Shown: one piece after another, positions 1 to 5,891 of the stretch
How positions within the stretch are numbered: the first letter of the stretch is position 1
Layout: every line of letters starts with the position of its first letter
NCBI GenBank assembly: GCA_946885665.1
Contig: CAMPGT010000151.1
Span: 1-9,542, forward strand
DNA length: 9,542 nucleotides
Direction of reading: 5' to 3'
Source of the DNA: an uncultured Chitinophagaceae bacterium
Lineage (GTDB): Bacteria; Bacteroidota; Bacteroidia; Chitinophagales; Chitinophagaceae
Position numbers and translations under genes: made by a program
The notes under the pieces: generated by a model
Seen by the model: only the letters and a program-made list of their open reading frames with translations
What the model was told of the DNA's origin: nothing
Database searches by the model: none

Positions 1-735
1 CTCCAGGTGTGTTACAAAATGCCTGGGAATACCTGCATCAGTAATAATGCGGTCAACGTTTTCTATACCGCAAATTCTTCCCAAGCCTCTTTTCCCAAAC
101 TTCGTTGAATCCGACAACACGATCACCTTTTGTGAAATGGAGATCATTTGCCGGTTAAGATGCGCCTCCATCACGCTGGTTGTCGTCAACCCGAATTCAA
201 GGTCAATGCCATCCACTCCGAGAAACAATTTTGTGCTGGAAAAATCGGAGAGAATATTTTCTGCATAAGGGCCCGTAACAGAGGAGGAGCTTTTCCGAAG
301 CATGCCGCCCAACTGCACGATCTCTACCTCGGGATGTTTCATCAGTTCGAGCGCCACATTCAGTGCCGACGTGATAACCGTAAGGCTCTCTTTCGGTTGA
401 ATATTTTTTGCAAGTGCGAGCACCGACGTGCCGGAGGCGATGATCACGCAGTCGTTGGCCTCAATGCCTTCCGCTGCCACCGCGCCGATCTTCATTTTTT
501 CAGCTATCTGCAGCTTTTCCTTTTCGTTTACAGGCCTGTCCACGGTATACGGATTGTTCATTGTGGCGCCCCCGTGCGTGCGGTAGAGAAGGTTTTTCTC
601 TTCCAGCAGTTTGAGGTCCTTCCGGATGGTTACCGTCGACACCTTCAGCGCCTTGTAGAGATCCACCACATTCACGTTTCCCTCGCTTTGCAGCTTTCGC
701 AAAATATACTGATGTCTTTCGGCTATATTGATCAT
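1..735 (-). CDS. glpR: DeoR-family transcriptional repressor, GlpR-like (C-terminus cut by window edge)
   Basis: Read on the minus strand from ATG at 735-733; 245 codons stay open to the left edge. An in-frame stop lies two codons upstream, so this ATG fixes the start. Residues 6-57 form the DeoR winged helix-turn-helix, with a recognition helix reading VSTVTIRKDLKLLEE and the family hallmark RTHGGA just after it. Residues about 77-235 are the phosphosugar-sensor domain: the SGTSVLALA loop (101-109), GVDGID (173-178), GLTT (182-185) and DSTKFGK (209-215). Family members are about 250-255 residues, so only some 5-10 residues are missing. It lies divergent to glpD and the glycerol operon, which with its resemblance to E. 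coli GlpR suggests that it represses that operon and is released by glycerol-3-phosphate. The DeoR family is certain; the ligand and the GlpR name are inferred from context. The loop has Ala where many relatives have Asp before SGTT. Confidence 0.88.
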   Translation of the reverse strand, partial: MINIAERHQYILRKLQSEGNVNVVDLYKALKVSTVTIRKDLKLLEEKNLLYRTHGGATMNNPYTVDRPVNEKEKLQIAEKMKIGAVAAEGIEANDCVIIASGTSVLALAKNIQPKESLTVITSALNVALELMKHPEVEIVQLGGMLRKSSSSVTGPYAENILSDFSSTKLFLGVDGIDLEFGLTTTSVMEAHLNRQMISISQKVIVLSDSTKFGKRGLGRICGIENVDRIITDAGIPRHFVTHLE

Positions 736-761
736 ATATTAAAAAGTAGGTAAGGGATGAA

Positions 762-798
762 CAAAATTAAGTATTAAGTATCAGCTTTTTAGGCAAAA
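762..798 (-). promoter_or_regulatory. Candidate promoter of the divergent repressor gene
   Basis: On the minus strand, TAATTTTG (769 down to 762) is an exact match to the Bacteroidota -7 consensus TAnnTTTG. A TTTTG at 798-794 could serve as the -33 element. The 24-nt spacing is a little longer than usual. Transcription would start near 755, giving a leader of about 20 nt before the ATG at 735. A tandem 7-bp repeat (ATTAAGT twice, 766-779) overlaps the -7 element and could be a protein-binding site. Confidence 0.4.
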
Positions 799-842
799 CC
801 CTCCTTATGGATAAAGGTTAAAAAATTAATTTTAAAGTTTCG

Positions 843-872
843 TTTTGTTTCTAAAGATTTTATATATCTTCG
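843..872 (+). promoter_or_regulatory. Candidate promoter of the glp operon
   Basis: TTTTG at 843-847 and TATCTTCG at 865-872 (one mismatch to TAnnTTTG) are separated by 17 nt, which fits the Bacteroidota sigma-70-type -33/-7 arrangement. Transcription would start around 879, leaving a leader of about 37 nt before the glpD ATG. The whole -7 element lies inside the GlpR-like dyad, as expected for a repressed promoter. It is a pattern match only. Confidence 0.45.
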
Positions 873-884
873 AAACCGAAGTTA
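865..884 (+). promoter_or_regulatory. GlpR-like operator dyad over the glp promoter
   Basis: An imperfect palindrome with arms CTTCG (868-872) and CGAAG (877-881) around AAAC, with outer positions T865/A884 and A866/T883 also pairing. Core and spacing are TTCG-N4-CGAA, the same as in the E. coli GlpR operator as I recall it (WATGTTCGWT followed by its inverted repeat); about 15 of 20 positions agree. It covers the candidate -7 element and start site. A half-site-like copy, GAAACGAAAG at 893-902, matches 8 of 10 bases of 872-881 and lies 21 bp downstream, about two helical turns. TTTCGTTT at 838-845 is the inverted counterpart of AAACGAAA at 894-901. Confidence 0.55.
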
Positions 885-915
885 AAAATCGAGAAACGAA
901 AGTACTGCAAAGTTG

Positions 916-2550
916 ATGGAGGAAAAAAAACTGCTGCACAGGAGCAACAACATCAGGCATCTTGAAGAAAATGGATCGGGTTGGGATCTGATCATCATTG
1001 GGGGAGGCGCCACGGGCCTCGGGATAGCGGTGGACGGTGCAAGCCGTGGTTTGAAAACCCTTCTCCTGGAGCAGTCGGATTTCGCGAAAGGCACGTCCAG
1101 CCGCAGTACAAAGCTTGTTCACGGCGGGGTGCGCTACCTCGCGCAGGGCGACATCGGACTCGTATATGATGCGCTGCGCGAACGGGGCCTGCTGCTGAAA
1201 AATGCGGGGCATGTGGTGAGTCGCCAGTCGTTTGTGATCCCCTGCTTCGGCCTGTGGGACACATTAAAATATGGCATCGGGCTCAAGTTGTATGACTGGC
1301 TGGCCGGTCGCTTTAGTTTCGGTTCGTCGCGGTATCTGAAACAAAAGGAAATAATTCAATATCTTCCGAACCTAAAGGAAAAGAAGTTGAAAGGTGGTAT
1401 TGAATACTTCGACGGCCAGTTCGACGATGCCAGGCTGGCGGTAAACCTGGCCCAAACCAGTGCAGCGGCCGGTGGCGTTTTGCTGAACTATTTCCCGGTA
1501 AAGCAGTTACTGAAGGTAAATGGCAGGGTGAACGGCGTTATTGCCACCGACCTCGAAGCCAATAAAGATTACACCCTTACGGGAAAAGTGGTGATCAATG
1601 CCACGGGTGTTTTCGTGGACGATGTGCTGCAGATGGACGTGAAAGAAACGAAACCCCTCGTGCGCCCCAGCCAGGGTGTTCACCTGGTGTTTGAAAAATC
1701 ATTTTTGAACAGCACCAGTGCCGTGATGATCCCCAAAACCGCAGATGGACGCGTACTGTTTGCCGTACCCTGGCAGGACCACGTGCTGGTGGGCACCACC
1801 GACACGCCGCTCGACAAACACTCCCTTGAACCGCGTGCACTCGAAGCCGAAATACAATTTATACTCGATACCGTCGGGCAGTATTTTTCGAGAGCGCCGC
1901 GCCGCGAAGATGTGCTGAGTGTGTTCGCCGGGTTGCGCCCGCTGGCGGCGCCCGACAAAGACGCCGACAGTACGAAAGAAATTTCACGCGACCACAAACT
2001 GATGGTGAGTGCCTCGGGATTGGTGACCATCACCGGCGGTAAATGGACCACCTACCGTAAAATGGCGGAGGAAACGGTGAACAAAGCAATAGAAGCAGGC
2101 GCATTACCGAAAAGAAAAAGCAGTACGCGCGATTTGAAAATACACGGAAGCGGCAACACCTCTTCGAAAACGTTCCTTGCTATATATGGCACCGACGAAA
2201 ATAATATTAAAGCGCTGATCAGCAATCAGCCTTCGCTGGCCAGGAAACTGCATGAAAATTTTCCATACACCGAAGCACAGGTAATATGGGCCGTTCGCCA
2301 GGAAATGGCAAGAACGGTGGAGGATGTGCTCGCAAGAAGATTGCGTCTTTTGTTCCTTGATGCGAAAGCCGCTGCTGCATGCGCTCCGAGAGTGGCAGAA
2401 CTGCTTGCGCAGGAACTGCACCGTGATGAAGAGTGGAAGAAAAAGCAGCTAATAGATTTTGTTCAATTGTCGAGCCAGTATTTACTGAAAGAAGATATCT
2501 TCAACAAAAACAATCAGCCAACGAATGACAAGCTATATTCTGTCTCTTGA
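916..2550 (+). CDS. glpD: Aerobic (FAD-dependent) glycerol-3-phosphate dehydrogenase
   Basis: Oxidises sn-glycerol 3-phosphate to dihydroxyacetone phosphate at the inner face of the cytoplasmic membrane and passes electrons through FAD to quinone. From ATG 916 it is 544 residues, close to the roughly 555-residue Bacillus type and longer than the E. coli enzyme. Residues 24-36 are the Rossmann FAD motif ([13 protein letters not shown]), with E52 ending the second strand. The family signature [17 protein letters not shown] is at 59-75, FAGLRPL at 337-343 (substrate Arg 341) and [13 protein letters not shown] at 373-385. The C-terminal helical domain contains [16 protein letters not shown] from 460. 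A TTG at 913 is in frame, but the adjacent ATG is the better start. No Shine-Dalgarno sequence is seen. It is the first gene of the operon, and its last 26 nt overlap glpK. Confidence 0.96.
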   Translation: MEEKKLLHRSNNIRHLEENGSGWDLIIIGGGATGLGIAVDGASRGLKTLLLEQSDFAKGTSSRSTKLVHGGVRYLAQGDIGLVYDALRERGLLLKNAGHVVSRQSFVIPCFGLWDTLKYGIGLKLYDWLAGRFSFGSSRYLKQKEIIQYLPNLKEKKLKGGIEYFDGQFDDARLAVNLAQTSAAAGGVLLNYFPVKQLLKVNGRVNGVIATDLEANKDYTLTGKVVINATGVFVDDVLQMDVKETKPLVRPSQGVHLVFEKSFLNSTSAVMIPKTADGRVLFAVPWQDHVLVGTTDTPLDKHSLEPRALEAEIQFILDTVGQYFSRAPRREDVLSVFAGLRPLAAPDKDADSTKEISRDHKLMVSASGLVTITGGKWTTYRKMAEETVNKAIEAGALPKRKSSTRDLKIHGSGNTSSKTFLAIYGTDENNIKALISNQPSLARKLHENFPYTEAQVIWAVRQEMARTVEDVLARRLRLLFLDAKAAAACAPRVAELLAQELHRDEEWKKKQLIDFVQLSSQYLLKEDIFNKNNQPTNDKLYSVS

Positions 2551-4012
2551 CCAGGGCACAACCAGTTCGCGTGCAATTGTATTTAACAAGGAAGGAGCCA
2601 TCGTATCGATGGCACAGAAGGAGTTCAGGCAATTTTATCCGCAACCCGGCTGGGTCGAGCATGATGCCATGGAAATATGGTCCTCACAGGCATCTGTACT
2701 CGCCGAAGTGCTGGTGAAGGCCGGCGTATCTGCCAAAGATATTGCGGCAATAGGCATCACCAACCAGCGCGAAACAACAGTGGTGTGGGAAAGAGAAACC
2801 GGCAAACCCATCTGCCCGGCTATCGTTTGGCAGGACAGGCGTACCGCCGGCATGTGCGACGATCTGAAACAGAAGGGCCTTGATAAAATGATCCAGGAGA
2901 AAACCGGGTTGATCGTGGACGCCTATTTTTCGGCTACCAAGATCAAGTGGATGCTCGAGAATGTGGAAGGCGCACAGGAAAAAGCAGCGCAGGGCAAGCT
3001 CGCCTTCGGCACAGTTGATTCTTGGCTGATGTGGAACCTTGCCGGCAACGGTTTGCATGTTACCGACATTACCAATGCATCGCGAACCATGCTGTTCAAC
3101 ATCCACACCCAACAATGGGATGATGAATTGCTGCAACTGTTCGGCGTTCCTGAAAGTATGCTGCCCGAGGTGAAATCATCCAGCGAGGTGTATGGCCACA
3201 CGTCGGGTAAGATTCTGGCCGCGCAAATTCCGATAGCCGGTATCGCCGGCGACCAGCATGCGGCGTTGTTCGGACAGATGTGCACGCAAAAAGGAATGGT
3301 GAAGAACACCTATGGCACCGGCTGCTTTATGCTGATGAATATTGGCGACAAACCTATCCTCTCAAAAAATAAACTGGTTACCACCATCGCCTGGAAAATC
3401 GGCAACCAGGTTCAGTACGCTCTCGAAGGAAGTATTTTTATCGGTGGCGCCGTGGTGCAGTGGCTGCGCGACGGACTCGGAATTATCTCAACATCTGCTG
3501 AAGTGGAGAATCTTGCGCAACAGGTACCGGATAACGGCGGCGTGTATATGGTGCCGGCATTTGCAGGATTGGGCGCGCCTCACTGGAACCAACATGCGCG
3601 CGGCACCATTGTGGGACTTACGCGCGGCACAACCGCGGGTCACATCGCACGCGCAGCATTGGAGAGCATAGCTTTTCAGACGATGGAAGTATTGAAGGCA
3701 ATGGAGGCTGATGCAGGCACAAGCATTAAAGAACTCCGGGTGGACGGCGGTGCGACCGTTGATGATCTCCTGCTCCAGTTCCAGGCCGATGTGCTGAACA
3801 CCATCGTGGTGCGGCCGCAGATCACTGAGACGACGGCGATGGGGGCCGCTTACCTGGCAGGACTGGCAGTTGGATACTGGAAAGATCTGAATGATATTCA
3901 GAAGCAGTGGAAGGCAGACAGGTATTTCGATCCCAATGAAAACAATTCGATGGCGCCACTGATCGAAGGATGGCACAGGGCGGTGAAGGCAACAAAGGCA
4001 TGGGCCGGTTAA
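2525..4012 (+). CDS. glpK: Glycerol kinase
   Basis: Phosphorylates glycerol to sn-glycerol 3-phosphate with ATP in the cytoplasm, trapping what enters through GlpF. The 495 residues span the whole FGGY family fold. [10 protein letters not shown] (8-17) is the first phosphate loop, TNQRETT (79-85) carries R82 and E83 for glycerol, followed by WQDRRT (102-107), Y134, and the catalytic D243 in [13 protein letters not shown] (239-251). NTYGTGCF (261-268) and, near the C-terminus, [19 protein letters not shown] and [14 protein letters not shown] form the nucleotide half. The start is fixed by the conserved N-terminus, although it lies 26 nt inside glpD in another frame. The loop that binds fructose 1,6-bisphosphate in E. 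coli (GGTRIPI) reads ILAAQIPI here. The IIA-Glc binding segment and the Gram-positive HFYG phosphohistidine motif are also absent. Confidence 0.97.
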   Translation: MTSYILSLDQGTTSSRAIVFNKEGAIVSMAQKEFRQFYPQPGWVEHDAMEIWSSQASVLAEVLVKAGVSAKDIAAIGITNQRETTVVWERETGKPICPAIVWQDRRTAGMCDDLKQKGLDKMIQEKTGLIVDAYFSATKIKWMLENVEGAQEKAAQGKLAFGTVDSWLMWNLAGNGLHVTDITNASRTMLFNIHTQQWDDELLQLFGVPESMLPEVKSSSEVYGHTSGKILAAQIPIAGIAGDQHAALFGQMCTQKGMVKNTYGTGCFMLMNIGDKPILSKNKLVTTIAWKIGNQVQYALEGSIFIGGAVVQWLRDGLGIISTSAEVENLAQQVPDNGGVYMVPAFAGLGAPHWNQHARGTIVGLTRGTTAGHIARAALESIAFQTMEVLKAMEADAGTSIKELRVDGGATVDDLLLQFQADVLNTIVVRPQITETTAMGAAYLAGLAVGYWKDLNDIQKQWKADRYFDPNENNSMAPLIEGWHRAVKATKAWAG

Positions 4013-4049
4013 CAATTAATTTATGTTTACTTAACACATACCTAAACAG

Positions 4050-4057
4050 AACCTAAC
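4050..4057 (+). repeat. AACCTAAC leader motif, copy 1 (before glpF)
   Basis: The octamer AACCTAAC ends 4 nt before the glpF ATG. An exact second copy occurs before the phosphodiesterase gene at 4800-4807. A related ACCTAAACAGA stands directly upstream at 4040-4050. Both lie where a ribosome binding site would be expected. The function is unknown, and it may be chance in A/C-rich leaders. Confidence 0.35.
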
Positions 4058-4061
4058 GATT

Positions 4062-4793
4062 ATGTCAGAATTTGCCGCCGAATTAATTGGAACGATGTTG
4101 CTGATACTGCTCGGCAACGGGGTGGTTGCCAACGTCATCCTCAAAGGAACGAAAGGAAATAACGGGGGATGGATAGTGATCACAACCGGATGGGCCCTCG
4201 CAGTGTACGTAGGCGTTGTATTCGCCGCACCTTACAGCGGAGCGCATCTCAATCCCGCGGTTACGATCGGACTTGCCATAGCCGGAAAATTTGCCTGGGC
4301 AAAAGTCGGCATGTTTATCCTTGCCCAGATGGTGGGCGCAATGATTGGATCTTTCATCGTGTGGATCGTGTACAAGGATCATTTCACCGCAACGGAAGAT
4401 GCCGACACGCAACTGGCAGTGTTCAGCACGTCGCCCGCGATTAAAAATATCGTGTTCAATTTTTTGAGTGAAGTGGTCGGAACATTCGTGCTGGTATTTG
4501 TCGTATTCTATTTCACGACTGCTGAAATGGGTCCGGATAAAACACCGATAGGGCTCGGCTCGCTGGGAGCCATCCCGGTGGCGTTCCTCGTATGGGCCAT
4601 CGGCCTTTCATTGGGAGGAACAACGGGATACGCCATTAACCCTGCGAGAGATTTTGGACCGCGCATCGTGCATGCTTTTTTACCCCTGAAACACAAAGGA
4701 AGCAGCAACTGGAAATACGCGTGGGTGCCGATTATAGGACCGTTCGTAGGTGCGGCCATTGCTGCGGTGCTATACCTGTCACTTAATAATTAA
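4062..4793 (+). CDS. glpF: Glycerol uptake facilitator (aquaglyceroporin)
   Basis: An inner-membrane MIP-family channel that lets glycerol enter by facilitated diffusion. The 243 residues contain six predicted membrane helices and two half-helices with NPA motifs at 64-66 (SGAHLNPAVT) and 193-195 (GYAINPARDFGPR). Asp after NPAR marks an aquaglyceroporin rather than a water channel. Counting from the NPA motifs, the selectivity filter is W44, G181, Y190 and R196, matching E. coli GlpF Trp48, Gly191, Phe200 and Arg206 except for Tyr in place of Phe. It follows glpK by 49 nt, and its product supplies the kinase directly. No Shine-Dalgarno sequence is seen; the leader is A-rich and carries ACCTAAC. 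Confidence 0.96.
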   Translation: MSEFAAELIGTMLLILLGNGVVANVILKGTKGNNGGWIVITTGWALAVYVGVVFAAPYSGAHLNPAVTIGLAIAGKFAWAKVGMFILAQMVGAMIGSFIVWIVYKDHFTATEDADTQLAVFSTSPAIKNIVFNFLSEVVGTFVLVFVVFYFTTAEMGPDKTPIGLGSLGAIPVAFLVWAIGLSLGGTTGYAINPARDFGPRIVHAFLPLKHKGSSNWKYAWVPIIGPFVGAAIAAVLYLSLNN

Positions 4794-4799
4794 CGATAC

Positions 4800-4807
4800 A
4801 ACCTAAC
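4800..4807 (+). repeat. AACCTAAC leader motif, copy 2 (before the phosphodiesterase gene)
   Basis: Exact second copy of the octamer before glpF, here 12 nt upstream of the first ATG and followed by AGA as in the related element at 4040-4050. It sits in the 26-nt gap between glpF and the phosphodiesterase gene. Confidence 0.35.
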
Positions 4808-4819
4808 AGACACACTTAA

Positions 4820-5761
4820 ATGAACCAGTGCTTTATGAAAAATCTTTTAATGGTGAGGAGCGCCGCGATTTTGCTGGCGGTTATCGGTTTTGCGCTGACG
4901 GCCTGCGAACCGGCGAAAAGCGATACAGGAAAAAAGGATATGAGTGAATTTTTCAAAATAGGTCATCGTGGTACAAGGGGATTGATGCCCGAAAACACTA
5001 TTCCCGCTATGAAGCGCGCACTCTCTGAAGGCGCCAACACGATCGAAGTGGATGTGCATGTAACGAAAGACAAAAAAGTGATCGTTTACCACGATGCATC
5101 TTTTAATCCTGCCTACACTACAATGCCCGACGGCAGTGAAATTCCGAAAGAGAAAAGAAAAGACTACATTTTTTACCAGAATAATTATGATGACCTGCGC
5201 AAGTTCGTGATAGGCATGAAAGAATATCCCGACTTTCCGCAGCAGCAGCGAATGGCGAGCTACGCGCCGTTGCTATCCGAACTGATCGATTCAGTCGAAG
5301 CATATACAAAAGAAAAATCGCTTCCCGATGCCTATTACCTTGTTGAAATAAAGTCAGGCGAAAAATCTGACGGCGTCGAACAGCCAGCACCCGAAGCGTT
5401 CATGAAATTGCTCATGGATGTTTTGGAGCCAATGAACCTTGGGAAGCGGCTTTATGTACAGTCATTCGACATGAGGCCGCTGCAGGTGCTGCACAAAACG
5501 CATCCCGGCCTGCAGCTTGGTTTTCTCACCGGCGACATCACTGCATCTTTCGAAGAAAATATCAAAAAACTCGGTTTTAACCCCACTCTTTATAACCCCC
5601 ATTATAAGCTTGTTACGGAAGAACTGGTAGAAAAGTGCCACTCCGGCAACATGCTGATAGAGCCCTGGACCGTAAATACCATAGAAGAGATGAAGAAAAT
5701 GAAAGCAATGGACGTGGACGGTATCATTACGGATTACCCCAACCTTTTCCGGCAGCTCTGA
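4820..5761 (+). CDS. Glycerophosphodiester phosphodiesterase, lipoprotein
   Basis: Hydrolyses glycerophosphodiesters (deacylated phospholipid head groups) to glycerol-3-phosphate and an alcohol, outside the cytoplasm. It has 313 residues from ATG 4820. A hydrophobic segment (14-27) ends in the lipobox LTAC with C29 as the lipidated residue. ATG 4835 (M6) would give a more typical signal peptide starting MKNLL. The GDPD TIM-barrel motifs follow: GHRG (48-51) with catalytic H49, PENT (57-60), EVD (76-78) for the metal, YHD (90-92) with the second catalytic H91, YLVEIKSG in mid-protein, and DGIITDYP near the end. It follows glpF by 26 nt and is probably in the same transcript. It is functionally like GlpQ, but that name belongs to the soluble periplasmic enzyme, so I leave the symbol empty. 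No GlpT-type G3P transporter is visible in the window. Confidence 0.93.
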   Translation: MNQCFMKNLLMVRSAAILLAVIGFALTACEPAKSDTGKKDMSEFFKIGHRGTRGLMPENTIPAMKRALSEGANTIEVDVHVTKDKKVIVYHDASFNPAYTTMPDGSEIPKEKRKDYIFYQNNYDDLRKFVIGMKEYPDFPQQQRMASYAPLLSELIDSVEAYTKEKSLPDAYYLVEIKSGEKSDGVEQPAPEAFMKLLMDVLEPMNLGKRLYVQSFDMRPLQVLHKTHPGLQLGFLTGDITASFEENIKKLGFNPTLYNPHYKLVTEELVEKCHSGNMLIEPWTVNTIEEMKKMKAMDVDGIITDYPNLFRQL

Positions 5762-5792
5762 TCTAAAAATCATAGGGCAAAATGCACCTGAC

Positions 5793-5812
5793 TAATCGCT
5801 GAAAAGCGGTTA
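5793..5812 (+). other. Hairpin with GNRA tetraloop between the phosphodiesterase gene and susC
   Basis: TAATCGCT (5793-5800) and AGCGGTTA (5805-5812) pair over 8 bp with one G-U wobble, closed by a GAAA loop. It lies 31 nt after the phosphodiesterase stop codon. No T-run follows, so it is not a standard intrinsic terminator. It could mark a 3' end, attenuate read-through into susC or be a processing site. Confidence 0.4.
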
Positions 5813-5845
5813 TCCTGGGCCGTTACTGCCTAAAAAAACAACAAT

Positions 5846-5853
5846 TATGTTTC
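5846..5853 (+). promoter_or_regulatory. Possible -7 element upstream of susC
   Basis: TATGTTTC differs from TAnnTTTG only in the last base and lies 38 nt before the ATG at 5892. No convincing -33 TTG is seen at the right distance (the region around 5819-5826 reads CCGTTACT). If it is used, the ATG at 5847 would fall inside the promoter and only the 5892 start could be translated. Confidence 0.25.
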
Positions 5854-5891
5854 AACCCATATCTCCACACTTCTTTTTTAAATCACAATTT

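Noticed and set aside
148..753. A 201-codon open frame on the plus strand
   Set aside because: It lies opposite the DeoR-family repressor, which has clear helix-turn-helix and sensor motifs on the minus strand. The plus-strand translation is Cys/His/Arg-rich with no recognisable domain, so it is a shadow frame.
818..835. AT-rich inverted repeat TTAAAA/TTTTAA
   Set aside because: Pairing of A/T runs is expected by chance in such an AT-rich stretch, and there is no further sign of a function.
913..915. TTG as the start codon of glpD
   Set aside because: The next codon is ATG, and the extra residue adds nothing; ATG is the usual choice.
4013..4061. Separate promoter for glpF (TATGTTTA near 4022)
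   Set aside because: It lacks the final G of the -7 consensus and has no -33 element at the right distance; the 49-nt gap fits an operon.
5793..5830. Rho-independent terminator after the phosphodiesterase gene
   Set aside because: The stem is short and followed by TCCTGGGCC rather than a T-run, on either strand; it is listed only as a hairpin.
5847..5891. Earlier ATG of susC, adding 15 residues
   Set aside because: The extra segment (MFQPISPHFFFKSQF) precedes an already complete signal peptide, and the ATG lies in a possible -7 element. It cannot be fully excluded.
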